In this document: positions 20,618-29,196 of the stretch, in pieces
How the letters are laid out: the number at the start of each line of letters is the position of its first letter
How positions within the stretch are numbered: the first letter of the stretch is position 1
Source of the DNA: Akkermansia muciniphila
GTDB lineage: Bacteria; Verrucomicrobiota; Verrucomicrobiia; Limisphaerales; BJHT01
NCBI GenBank assembly: GCA_945861535.1
Contig: CAMAUZ010000009.1
Coordinates: 61,610-125,609, forward strand
Reading direction: 5' to 3'
DNA length: 64,000 nucleotides
The notes under the pieces: model-generated
Databases searched by the model: none
What the model saw: only the letters and a program-made list of their open reading frames with translations
Told to the model about the DNA's origin: nothing
Program-made: the position numbers and the translations under genes

Positions 20618-21862
20618 ATGAAAATCCAACCGTTTCACTTCGCACTCGTCTTCCTCGCCACCGCCCTGATTTCACGGGCGTCCGATAGCTGGCCTGAGTT
20701 CCGCGGCCCGACCGGCCAGGGCATCTCGGCGCTCAAACAACTGCCCACTGAATGGAGCACCAACAAGAACATCGCGTGGCGGCAGGAGATTCCCGGCGCC
20801 GGTTGGTCCTCGCCCGTGTTGCATAACGGCCGCCTCTATCTCACCTCCGCCGTGAAGCCGGCCGACGCCGCCAAACAATCGCTGCGCACGCTCTGCCTCG
20901 ATTCCAGCACCGGCAAAATCATCTGGAACACCGAGGTGTTTCAGGACGACGTCTCGAAAGGCCACGGTAAAAACAGCCAGGCCAGCCCGACGCCAATCCT
21001 CGCCGCCGATCGCCTTTACGTGCATTTCGGCCACCAAGGCACCGCCTGCCTCGACCTCGCCGGCAAGGTGCTCTGGAAAAACAACGAGCTTCGTTACTCG
21101 CCCGTCCACGGCAACGGCGGCTCGCCCGCGCTCGCCGGTCAGGCGCTGATTTTCAGCGCTGACGGTGGCAAAGACCCGTTCATCGCCGCCCTGGACCGCG
21201 ACACCGGCAAGCTGCTCTGGAAAACCAAACGCGAGACCACCGCCAAGAAACAATTTTCATTTAGCACGCCGCTCGTCATCGAGGTGAACGGCAAACAGCA
21301 GGTCATCAGCCCCGGCAGTGGCGCGGTCTGCGCGTTTGATCCCAAGGACGGCAAGGAACTCTGGCGCGTGCGCTACGGCGAAGGCTACTCCGTCATCCCG
21401 CGCCCCGTCTTTGGCCACGGTCTGCTCTTCCTCGGCTCGGGCTACGACCAGCCGTGGGTGTACGCCATCCGCCCCGATGGCAGCGGCGATGTCACCGACA
21501 CGCACGTCGCGTGGAAGCTGAGCAAAGGCGCGCCGAATACGCCGTCGCTCGTGCTCGCGGGTGACGAGGTTTATTTTGTGTCCGATGCCGGGGTCGCCAG
21601 TTGCGCCGACGCCAAGACCGGCAAAGTCCACTGGCAGGAACGCGTGGGGGCCGGCTGCTCCGCGTCGCCGATTTACGCGGATGGAAAAATCTACATCCAG
21701 GACGAAGCCGGCCTCGGCGTGGTCTTGGCGGCGGGCAAGGAATTCAAGGTCCTGTCGAAAAACCCGCTTGGCGAACGCACCCTCGCCTCCTACGCCGTGG
21801 GCGATGGGGCGCTGTTCATCCGCTCCGCCAAAAATCTCTATCGCATCCAGGCCGCGAACTGA
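20618..21862 (+). CDS. Secreted PQQ-like beta-propeller repeat protein
   Basis: A 414-residue protein with a signal peptide (MKIQPFHFALVFLATALISR). It has repeated PQQ-type tryptophan-docking blades: NIAWRQEIPGAGWSSPV, TGKIIWNTEVF, LAGKVLWKNNEL, TGKLLWKTKRE, DGKELWRVRYG and TGKVHWQERVG. The opening WPEFRGPTGQG is the hallmark of a large PVC family of BamB-like periplasmic or outer-membrane proteins. ATG 20618 is chosen from the signal peptide. Whether it binds PQQ or is structural is unknown. Confidence 0.85.
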   Translation: MKIQPFHFALVFLATALISRASDSWPEFRGPTGQGISALKQLPTEWSTNKNIAWRQEIPGAGWSSPVLHNGRLYLTSAVKPADAAKQSLRTLCLDSSTGKIIWNTEVFQDDVSKGHGKNSQASPTPILAADRLYVHFGHQGTACLDLAGKVLWKNNELRYSPVHGNGGSPALAGQALIFSADGGKDPFIAALDRDTGKLLWKTKRETTAKKQFSFSTPLVIEVNGKQQVISPGSGAVCAFDPKDGKELWRVRYGEGYSVIPRPVFGHGLLFLGSGYDQPWVYAIRPDGSGDVTDTHVAWKLSKGAPNTPSLVLAGDEVYFVSDAGVASCADAKTGKVHWQERVGAGCSASPIYADGKIYIQDEAGLGVVLAAGKEFKVLSKNPLGERTLASYAVGDGALFIRSAKNLYRIQAAN

Positions 21863-21919
21863 GCCGCGCTGTTCAGCCCGCGCCCCCCTCATTCACACGC
21901 AACCCAACCCTCTGACACC

Positions 21920-22123
21920 ATGGCCACCTACACTTACGAAACCATCCCCGCCAATCCGAAGCAGAAACCCCGCCGCCTCGAGCTGCAGCAGAAGATGACC
22001 GAACCGGCGCTCACGAAAGACCCCACGACCGGCGAACCCATCCGCCGCGTCATCACCGGCGGCACCGGCAACATCTATCGCGGCACGAGCATCCTCTCGA
22101 TGAACGTGAAGCGGAAACACTGA
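21920..22123 (+). CDS. Small FmdB-like protein lacking the zinc ribbon cysteines
   Basis: A 67-residue protein that follows the layout of FmdB/zinc-ribbon regulatory proteins: MATYTYETIP at the start (compare MPTYEYRC), an acidic and glutamine central helix, then GEPIRRVITGGTGNIYRG (compare VRRLIGGGAG). All metal-binding cysteines are absent; there is no Cys in the protein. Either it has lost zinc binding or it is a convergent small protein. It follows the PQQ-like gene by 57 bases. Confidence 0.55.
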   Translation: MATYTYETIPANPKQKPRRLELQQKMTEPALTKDPTTGEPIRRVITGGTGNIYRGTSILSMNVKRKH

Positions 22124-22138
22124 GACGCGGCGGGGGAT

Positions 22139-22742
22139 GAAGCTCAAAGCTCAAAGCTTAAAGCTCAAAGAAAGTTTCAAGCACCAAGCGCCATCGGAAC
22201 CAGTCTGGTTCTTGGACATCAGGCGCGGGCACCTTGCGCGCCGCGCGTGAATTCCGATGGGTATCCGAGGACACCACCCATGAGCATCCAGAGAGTCGTT
22301 CCCAACATTCAGACTGACCGCTTCGACGAGAGCCGCCGGTTCTACAAGGAGTTCCTTGGTTTCGAGATCGCCATGGACATGGGGTGGATCGTGACGTTTG
22401 CCTCCGCCAGCAATCCCACGGCCCAGATCACGCTTCTTGCGCCCTCGGATTCCGCAATCCCGCATCCGCAGATGTCCATCGAGGTCGCCGATGTGGATGC
22501 CGTTCACGCCCAAGCCGTCGCGCGCGGCCTTCCGATTGCCTACCCGCTGACCGACGAGCCGTGGGGCGTCCGCCGCTTCTTTGTCACCGATCCGAATGGC
22601 GTGGTTATCAATGTGATGAGCCATCGCAAATGACGCGGCCGAATTTGCTCCGATGAACCCGGTGCCAGTAACCAAGCGGCCGCTGGTCTTGAAGCTTGGA
22701 GCCTTTGAACTTCCCTTGAGCTTTGAGCTTTAAGCTTGGAGC
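22139..22742. repeat. Inverted AAGCTCAAAG repeats flanking the VOC gene (family H copy 1)
   Basis: Reiterated AAGCTCAAAGCTCAAAGC at 22139-22172 is mirrored by TTGAGCTTTGAGCTTTAAGC at about 22716-22742, so the two arms bracket one complete gene. Same-family inverted pairs are at 41033-41275, with no gene inside, and a single arm is at 61346-61375. Confidence 0.8.
22280..22633 (+). CDS. VOC family (glyoxalase/bleomycin resistance-like) protein
   Basis: A 117-residue single-module vicinal oxygen chelate protein: N-terminal strand VVPNIQTDRFDESRRFYKEF, LGFEIAMDMGW, and C-terminal VRRFFVTDPNGVVINVMSH, the typical end of a beta-alpha-beta-beta-beta pair. Such proteins are usually dimers acting in detoxification or binding small molecules. 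ATG 22280 starts just before the first strand. The gene sits alone between inverted family H repeats, unlike its neighbours. The substrate cannot be predicted. Confidence 0.85.
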   Translation: MSIQRVVPNIQTDRFDESRRFYKEFLGFEIAMDMGWIVTFASASNPTAQITLLAPSDSAIPHPQMSIEVADVDAVHAQAVARGLPIAYPLTDEPWGVRRFFVTDPNGVVINVMSHRK

Positions 22743-22771
22743 TTCCCGCGCCGGTCTCCGCCAAACACCCC

Positions 22772-23560
22772 ATGCAACGTCTGGGCAAAAACCAAGGCGG
22801 TTATTTCGGCGAGACCGTCGCCATCAGCGACGTGCTCCAACACATCGTCGCCACCGCCACCCGGCACGGCTGGCGGCTGGAAAATTTCCTCCAGACCGAC
22901 ACGCTCACACTTCCCGCCCTCCACCGCCGCAGCGCCACGGCGACCCGCCGCATTTACATTTCCGCCGGCATCCACGGCGACGAGCCGGCGGGACCGGCGG
23001 CGATTTTGCAGTTGCTGGAGCAAAACGACTGGCCCTCCGACGCCGACCTTTGGCTGTGCCCGTGCCTCAACCCCGCGGGCTTCGCTCTCAACCGCCGAGA
23101 GAACAACACCGGCATCGACCTCAATCGCGAATACCACGCGCCCACCGCCACCGAAGTCCAGGCCCACATTCGCTGGCTCGACGGCCAGCCTGACTTCGAC
23201 CTTGCCCTCTGCCTGCACGAAGACTGGGAATCCCACGGCTTCTACCTCTACGAATTGAACCCCGACGGACTCCCCTCCCTCGCCGAAAAGATCATCGCCG
23301 CCGTCGCCCCCGTCTGCCCCATCGACCTCTCGCCCGTGATCGAAACCCGCCCCGCCCACGGCGGCATCGTGCGCCCCGACGTCGATCCCCTTTCGCGTCC
23401 GCAATGGCCGGAAGCGTTCTACCTGCTGCAACATAAGACGCGCCTTTCCTACACGCTCGAAGCGCCCTCCGACTTCCCTCTCGCCACTCGCACCGCCGCG
23501 CTCGCCACCGCGGTGAAAGCCGCGCTACAGGCGTTCACCGTCCACCGCGAAGAGTTGTAA
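22772..23560 (+). CDS. M14 family zinc carboxypeptidase/deacylase
   Basis: A 262-residue protein with the zinc site of the M14 (succinylglutamate desuccinylase/MpaA-like) group: ISAGIHGDEPAG supplies the first His and Glu, ALCLHEDWESHG the second His, and NTGIDLNREYH the substrate-binding Asn-Arg. ETRPAHGG and YTLEAPSD (the catalytic Glu region) follow. No signal peptide is seen, so it is likely cytoplasmic, perhaps in murein peptide recycling. ATG 22772 is chosen; the longer frame upstream runs into family H repeat. Confidence 0.85.
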   Translation: MQRLGKNQGGYFGETVAISDVLQHIVATATRHGWRLENFLQTDTLTLPALHRRSATATRRIYISAGIHGDEPAGPAAILQLLEQNDWPSDADLWLCPCLNPAGFALNRRENNTGIDLNREYHAPTATEVQAHIRWLDGQPDFDLALCLHEDWESHGFYLYELNPDGLPSLAEKIIAAVAPVCPIDLSPVIETRPAHGGIVRPDVDPLSRPQWPEAFYLLQHKTRLSYTLEAPSDFPLATRTAALATAVKAALQAFTVHREEL

Positions 23561-23577
23561 GCGGCGCCGATGGAGAA

Positions 23578-23722
23578 GCTGCCGCCGCCCCGGTGCGCGG
23601 GCGGTCCCCGCCCGCAGCGCGTCCACATGGCGAGAGTCGTTGGTTCCTTCTTTCGCTCCCCTTGCTCTTCACGCGCTGCGACCGGGGACCGGTCGCGCTC
23701 CGCTGGGGCGCGGCTCCACCGC
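23578..23722. repeat. Family E repeat copy 3
   Basis: GCGGGCGGTCCCCGCCCGC near 23590 and GCGACCGGGGACCGGTCGCG near 23678 form a two-hairpin element in the same order as the in-gene copy at 9054-9185. It lies between two convergent genes. Confidence 0.75.
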
Positions 23723-23751
23723 GGTCGCCGGGTTGATGTCCCTTCTCCTCT

Positions 23752-24297
23752 CTACCCACCCACCACTCGCCGCGCGCCGTGGAAATTGTTCCGGTAATAA
23801 CTCTCCTTGATCGAATTGAACGTCACCCCGCGCGAACTGCTGGCGTGGGTGAAATACGAGCTGCCGACATACACGCCCACATGCGTGATCGTGCTGCTGT
23901 TGGGCGAACGGAAGAAGACCAGGTCGCCCGGCCGCAGGTCGTCCTGCGAGACTCCGCGACCCAGATGAAACTGGTCCTGCGACGTGCGCGGCAGGTTCAC
24001 GCCCGCCACCCGCCGGTACAGCACCGTGGTGAATCCGGAGCAGTCGAAACCATTGGCATCATTGCCTCCAAAGCGGTACGGCGTGCCATACCAACGCTCG
24101 GCCTCCGTCTTCCACGGACTGGGCGGCGCGGTGATCTGCATCACGGGCTGGCGCGGACCGGGCGGCCGCGCGGCGAGCGCGAGCGACGGCTCGGAAGCCA
24201 CCCGGCGCGCCGGCGCACGCCGCGCCGGCCGCACCGTTTCGCAACCCGTCACGACGAAGCTCACCGCGATCAGCCCCAATAGCAGCAACCGCCGCAA
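23752..24297 (-). CDS. NlpC/P60 family lipoprotein endopeptidase
   Basis: A 181-residue predicted lipoprotein that cleaves peptidoglycan stem peptides. A lipobox (AVSFVVTGC) follows a leucine-rich signal. The NlpC/P60 domain has the catalytic Cys in NGFDCSGFT, the His in ITHVGVYVG and a polar third residue in FTHASSS. I propose the TTG at 24297 because it begins directly before the signal (LRRLLLLGL). The frame continues upstream to 24624 but only by reading through family B repeat DNA. If the longer frame were used, the lipobox would be internal and non-functional. Confidence 0.82.
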   Translation of the reverse strand: MRRLLLLGLIAVSFVVTGCETVRPARRAPARRVASEPSLALAARPPGPRQPVMQITAPPSPWKTEAERWYGTPYRFGGNDANGFDCSGFTTVLYRRVAGVNLPRTSQDQFHLGRGVSQDDLRPGDLVFFRSPNSSTITHVGVYVGSSYFTHASSSRGVTFNSIKESYYRNNFHGARRVVGG

Positions 24298-24353
24298 CTG
24301 CGTTCCGCCTGCGCGAACGGCGAAATAACCACACGCGAACGCCAAAATCCGAC

Positions 24354-24500
24354 GGGGAGCGCACGCGGCCCGCGTGCCGTTTTGGGCGGCCCGCCCAAAA
24401 CCTCGTTCCCCGGTCTGGCATTTCTTCCGCGAGAAAAAGTTAGTGGGACGAAGTTTTCGGCGGGCCGCCGAAAACAGCACGCCAGCGGCGTGCGCTCCCC
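24354..24500. repeat. 147-bp palindromic repeat, family B copy 1
   Basis: Bounded by GGGGAGCGCACGCGG and GGCGTGCGCTCCCC. It contains two strong inner hairpins, TTTTGGGCGGCCCGCCCAAAA and TTTTCGGCGGGCCGCCGAAAA. A copy of exactly the same length and high identity is at 39101-39247. Confidence 0.95.
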
Positions 24501-24631
24501 AGACGGCCGGGCTGCGCCCGACGCCAACTTTGGAGTTCGGGCGGAACCCGGTGGAATCGAAAACCACCCGGCAATCACTGGATATTTCTGCGCGCATTGC
24601 CGCGCATCGTTGGCGAATCCGCAAAGACCCG

Positions 24632-27600
24632 TCAACGGAGGATGATGGCGTCGCCCACCCCGAGATCGAGCGTCACCACGGTCTTGTCGCCCTCGCGCCG
24701 CAGCGTCGCCTTGCCGCCCGAAGCCAGCTCGACTTTCGCCGTCGGCACCGGCACGGAGAGCGTGACCTGCAAGCCCGCGAGCGCCTTGCCGCTCCAGTTC
24801 GAGAGCACCACCGCCGTGCCCGATTTCGCCTCGAGCACGCTCGCATCAACGAGCGGATTCGAGCACGTCACCGACCGCGCCACGTCCCGCGCGGGCAGGC
24901 CGATCAGCGCCGCCGTGGCCGCGTGAAACTCGGTGGGAATGAAATGCGCCATCGCGTCATCCGTGCTGCCGCGATCCACCGGCCGCTTGGGAATCGCGGG
25001 CTTCGCGTAGCTCAAGCCCGGCAGAAACGCGCAGTAGATCGCACGCCCGGCCCCGGCGGTCTTCATCGTGATGGCCGGCGATTGATCGCCGAACTTCCCG
25101 ACCACCTGCGCCCCCGACGCGGTGATCCGGCTGATCGCGCCGAAGACCGGGATGTACTGATTTCCGGTCGGCGAGATCCACGTCACGTTCTCGAGCGCGG
25201 TCGCGAACGGCAGGTCCTGTTTCTCCAACGCAATCGGCTGGTTCGTCGCCACCACGAGGCTGCTCTGCTGCACGCCGAACAGATTCTGCAACACAATGTT
25301 CGGCTCGTTGAACTCATCGCGCATCCCCGCGCCCGCCGACGCGAAGAGCTGGCCGCCCGCCTCGACCCATTTCGCCAGCGCCTGCGCCGCCGGGCGGCTC
25401 ACGTTCGGATCCGCGAGATAGAGCACCTTGTAGCCGGCCAGCGTGCCCTTCAGCGCATCGGCCTCGTCCACGATGTCGAGCTGCAACTGCTGGTGCCGCG
25501 CGGCGAGATACAGCGAGCGTTTGTTCGGTCCGAACGGCCCCGAGTGGTTGTGCCACACGTCGCCGGTCTCGCTGTACCACAGCGCCGCGTTGCCCGCGCG
25601 CGGCCGCCCGTCCTGCACGATGTCCTCGAAGCGGGTGAGTTCGTGGAGACCCTGCTTCACCTCGAGAAACATCTCCGGCAACGAGACGTGATTCTCCGTG
25701 TAGGCGGCCTGCACGGGCCGGAACTCGAACAGATTCACAATCGTCATCCCGTGCCCGAGCGCGCCGTAGAAGAGCCGCCGCCAACTGTTCGGCGTGTTTC
25801 CCGGCCAATGCGGCATCACGTAGAAATGGCTCTCACGCTTCGGATGATAGCGGTTCGCCGCGCGCGCCAGATCGAGCAGGATGAACGTCGCCTGCTGCGA
25901 CACGATGGGCACCTGCCAGGTGTAATCCTCGCTCCACGGCATCGTCATGCCGTTCTCGCGAAACAGCGAAATCCACTGATGCGCCGTGCCGAGATACGAG
26001 GCCGCGCCGTGATGCGGCGAAAAGTTCGCGCCGGTGTCCGCGTTTGGGAGGGCCTTTTTGATCAGGTCCGTGCGCTGTTTCAGATTCTCGATGCCGTACT
26101 GAAACCCATAGAGCTGCGAGAAATAATGCTGCCGCGGACTCTTCGTCGCCGCGTCGCGTGCCCGGGTGAGTTCGACCTTTGCCCAGTCGCCGCCCGCGCC
26201 CGGCACGATCTCCTCGGGCCGCAGCCCGCGCGCCTTCGCCCACTCGCGAAACGCGGCGTGCCCCGCCGCATTCACCGGCGGCGCGGCCAGTCCGATTTCG
26301 TCCCCGAGACTCACCGTGCGGATCGCGGCGAGGTCCGTGCCCGCGGCCTTCAGCCCCTCGAAATGCGCCGCGAGCTTGTCCGTCCAAACGCCGCGCACGT
26401 CGATGTATTCGGCGTTCGAGCGCCCGATGCCTTTCCCCTTCTTGGACCGCACCACGAGGCTGAACTGCTGGCTGAAATCATCGCGCGCCTGGCTGAATTT
26501 CGCGTCGTCGGGCCGTTCCTCAAACGTGTAGCCGTAGATGATCGTGCGCTGCGGCGGCTGCCCGGCCACGGGTTTTTGTTTCAGGAATCCGAGCAGATCG
26601 TAGAGCACCTGGTCGCTCGTGCGAATGCGCCGCGAGTAGCGCGTGTTCCCGTCGTAGGCCAGCTCGAACGACGCCGCCGTGCTGGGAAAACTCGCGATGG
26701 ATTGGATTTCCCCGGCGGCGCTTTTCACGCCGAATTCCAGCACGTAATCCAGCGCCTCCGTCTTCTCCGCAGACGCCGCGGCGACGCGCCATTGCCCGTC
26801 GTTCATCGTGTCCAGCAGGCTGCCCACTTCCTCCCAGCCGGTGGTCTGTCCCGGATCGGCCACGATCGTCCGCGGCTTCCACGCGCGCTGATGCACCCAA
26901 TACGGCGAATGCTCCGTGCCATTGCCGAGCTTCACCGTCACGGCCGCGCGGGCATTGCGATTTTTGAGTTTGAGAAACACATCGCCCGACTGCGTGAGCA
27001 AGCCGTCGAGGGGCAGATAGCCTTCCTTCTTGATCCGCGCCTTCACGTCGGCCTCGTCCATCGTCAGCAGGATCGCATCGACGTTGCGACGCGCGGCCGG
27101 CTCGGGCTGCGCCTCGGCGATCAGCGTCACCCGCGCGCGGCCCGGTTGCAGCTCGGCGAACGCGTCGTCACCTTCCCACACGGTGTTTTCCACCGCGCCC
27201 CAGTTCCAACCGACCTCCGGTTTCACGCCGCTGTGGAAGGCCCACACCTTCGGCTGCTCGCGCCCGCCATACGGCCGGTCCAGCCGCACCTGCCCGGCCT
27301 GTTCGACGCGAATGCGGAACCGCGTTTCGAAGCGGTAACACGCCTCATAGCGCGCCAGCACCAGATAACGCCCGGCCTTGGCCACCTCCATCTCGATGGT
27401 CGCCTCCGTGCGCTTGCATTGTTCCGGCGCGCCGAGAAACGCCTTCCGGCTGAGGAACGTGATCGCAAAGGTCGCGGCGTAATAATTCTCGCCCCAGTTT
27501 CCCGGTCGCCACCCGACCTCCTCCGGCTTGCCCACTTGGAATTCCTCCGCCTCCAACAAAATGCTCCCGTCCGGCTGCGCGAGCACCGGCGCCGCGCCGC

Positions 27601-27763
27601 GATAGCCCGGCGCCCGCGCCGCCATCTGCTCGAACTCCGCCGCGCCGAGCGACGTGGAAAGCAGCACCGCCACCACGGCGCAGGCGCTCAGAAACGGGCG
27701 CAGGAAGCGGTGGAGAAAGGGCGGGAGGCAGCGGGGGGACACAGAAAATGACAGGGATTTCAT
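24632..27763 (-). CDS. Large secreted GH42-like (beta-galactosidase-type) protein
   Basis: A 1043-residue exported protein (signal peptide through STSLGAAE). An N-terminal carbohydrate-binding-like module (LEAEEF...) precedes a TIM-barrel-like middle region. SLGDEIGL and MPWSEDYTW are plausible acid/base and nucleophile glutamates. A trimerisation-type domain follows (ALWYSETGDVW, GYKVLYLADPN, WVEAGGQLFASAGAG) as in GH42 enzymes, then a C-terminal beta-sandwich. Identity to GH42 is inferred from domain order, not from a close match. ATG 27763 is taken from the signal peptide. Confidence 0.7.
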   Translation of the reverse strand: MKSLSFSVSPRCLPPFLHRFLRPFLSACAVVAVLLSTSLGAAEFEQMAARAPGYRGAAPVLAQPDGSILLEAEEFQVGKPEEVGWRPGNWGENYYAATFAITFLSRKAFLGAPEQCKRTEATIEMEVAKAGRYLVLARYEACYRFETRFRIRVEQAGQVRLDRPYGGREQPKVWAFHSGVKPEVGWNWGAVENTVWEGDDAFAELQPGRARVTLIAEAQPEPAARRNVDAILLTMDEADVKARIKKEGYLPLDGLLTQSGDVFLKLKNRNARAAVTVKLGNGTEHSPYWVHQRAWKPRTIVADPGQTTGWEEVGSLLDTMNDGQWRVAAASAEKTEALDYVLEFGVKSAAGEIQSIASFPSTAASFELAYDGNTRYSRRIRTSDQVLYDLLGFLKQKPVAGQPPQRTIIYGYTFEERPDDAKFSQARDDFSQQFSLVVRSKKGKGIGRSNAEYIDVRGVWTDKLAAHFEGLKAAGTDLAAIRTVSLGDEIGLAAPPVNAAGHAAFREWAKARGLRPEEIVPGAGGDWAKVELTRARDAATKSPRQHYFSQLYGFQYGIENLKQRTDLIKKALPNADTGANFSPHHGAASYLGTAHQWISLFRENGMTMPWSEDYTWQVPIVSQQATFILLDLARAANRYHPKRESHFYVMPHWPGNTPNSWRRLFYGALGHGMTIVNLFEFRPVQAAYTENHVSLPEMFLEVKQGLHELTRFEDIVQDGRPRAGNAALWYSETGDVWHNHSGPFGPNKRSLYLAARHQQLQLDIVDEADALKGTLAGYKVLYLADPNVSRPAAQALAKWVEAGGQLFASAGAGMRDEFNEPNIVLQNLFGVQQSSLVVATNQPIALEKQDLPFATALENVTWISPTGNQYIPVFGAISRITASGAQVVGKFGDQSPAITMKTAGAGRAIYCAFLPGLSYAKPAIPKRPVDRGSTDDAMAHFIPTEFHAATAALIGLPARDVARSVTCSNPLVDASVLEAKSGTAVVLSNWSGKALAGLQVTLSVPVPTAKVELASGGKATLRREGDKTVVTLDLGVGDAIILR

Positions 27764-28131
27764 GGTGGGTTTTGGGTGCAATGGCCACGTCGGACGGCAC
27801 CTGATGCGGGTTTCTTCGTGCGCAAAAAAAGCGCTGGAACGTCCCGCGTACGCTTCCCAAAACGAGCGGCCGCGTGCTGGAGATGCGGGAGGAGACCCCG
27901 TGAGTAGCGCTGAAAATGGAGGCAACGCGCGCACCCTCCCTCGCGTCCGCTTCGTGCCTCCGGCACGCGCCCACTGGCCACCTGATTCGCCCCGGCGCAC
28001 CGACCACGTCGCGAGCCACCGCACTCCATAATGCCTGCCTCCCCGCACCGGCTTTTAATCACACCCCCGCTCATCGCACGATCCCCTGCGAGGTTGCGCC
28101 ACGGGGCGCGGGTCCGTAACGTCGCCGCAAC
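27764..28131. other. Gap without a recognised gene
   Basis: 368 bases between divergent genes. Long frames exist on both strands but read as Arg/Pro-rich shadows. It must hold promoters for both neighbours; I recognise no clear -35/-10 pair. Confidence 0.4.
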
Positions 28132-29097
28132 GTGAGCGCACTGACTTCTTATACCTGCACGCTGACGCCGGAACAGGGCGCGGCGCTGGAGGCGTATTTG
28201 CGGGACGAGGGCTTCGAATTGCGCACGGTGCCGTATGCGCGGATTGCCGGGCAGAAGCCCAAGGTGAACGTGGTGCTCTATCAAAGCGGCAAGCTGGTGG
28301 TGCAGGGCAAGGAGACGCAGGAGTTCGTCGAGTTCACGTTGGAGCCGCAAATTCTCCAACAGGCGCGGCTGGGCTACGAGGCGGTGCTGAATCCCGAACT
28401 GCTGCTGCCGCGACTGGGCATTGATGAAAGCGGCAAGGGGGATTTTTTCGGGCCGTTGTGCATCGCGGGCGTGTATGTGAACGCGGCGGTGATCGAAGCG
28501 TGGAAGGACTCCGGGATTCGTGACTCGAAAAACATCTCGAGCGACAAGCGCATGGCGGAACTGGCGGAGCTGATCCGCGACACGCCGGGCTGCGTGTGCG
28601 ACGTGGTGGTGATCGGCAATCCCGCCTACAACCGGCTCTACAAAACGATGCGCAGCGTCAACGCGATGCTGGCGTGGGGCCATGCGCGCGTGATCGAGAA
28701 TCTCCTGAAGCAACGGGCGCGGATGAACCCGCTGCCGGTGCGCGCGATCAGCGATCAGTTCGCGCAGGATAAGCGGACGGTGGAGCGGGCGCTGATGGAC
28801 CTGGGCCGCGAGATTGAACTGGTGCAGCGACACAAGGCCGAGGCGGACGTGGCGGTGGCGGCGGCGTCGATCCTGGCGCGGCACGCGTTCGTGACGCAGC
28901 TCGGGGCGCTCGGGAAGAAGTTCGGGCAGGTGTTTCCGAAAGGCGCATCGGCGGCGGTGGATCAGGTGGCAAAGACGTTTTTCGAGCAACGGGGCGTGGG
29001 TGAATTGGAGCAGGTGGCGAAGCTGCATTTCCGCACGGCGCTGCGGGCGCAGGGCCTGCCGGAACCGCCGAAGGTCGAGTGGCGGAAGAAGGTGTGA
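28132..29097 (+). CDS. rnhC: Ribonuclease HIII
   Basis: A 321-residue nuclease that cuts RNA in RNA/DNA hybrids. The N-terminal ~90 residues form the TBP-like substrate-binding domain found only in RNase HIII. The catalytic domain opens with IDESGKGDFFGPL (the DEGK-type acidic site with Ser before Gly, typical of HIII), continues with DSKNIS and ends with HKAEADVAVAAASILAR. Length matches the family. The start is GTG 28132. RNase HIII in a Gram-negative is consistent with PVC and related phyla. Confidence 0.93.
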   Translation: MSALTSYTCTLTPEQGAALEAYLRDEGFELRTVPYARIAGQKPKVNVVLYQSGKLVVQGKETQEFVEFTLEPQILQQARLGYEAVLNPELLLPRLGIDESGKGDFFGPLCIAGVYVNAAVIEAWKDSGIRDSKNISSDKRMAELAELIRDTPGCVCDVVVIGNPAYNRLYKTMRSVNAMLAWGHARVIENLLKQRARMNPLPVRAISDQFAQDKRTVERALMDLGREIELVQRHKAEADVAVAAASILARHAFVTQLGALGKKFGQVFPKGASAAVDQVAKTFFEQRGVGELEQVAKLHFRTALRAQGLPEPPKVEWRKKV

Positions 29098-29196
29098 GCG
29101 GATGAGGGTGTGGGCGTGGGCGTGAGGGAGCGCCGCGGGACGGAGCGAACGAGAGCACGGAAGCCGGGGTGCGGGTAGGAAACGGGTGAAGATTTT

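Noticed and set aside
24298..24624. N-terminal extension of the NlpC/P60 protein
   Set aside because: It would translate a family B repeat and bury the lipobox; a TTG at 24297 gives a normal lipoprotein.
24374..27751. 1125-codon plus-strand frame opposite the GH42-like gene
   Set aside because: Arg/Leu/His-rich, no motif; shadow of the minus-strand gene. The same applies to 54375-56537 minus and 27760-30609 minus.
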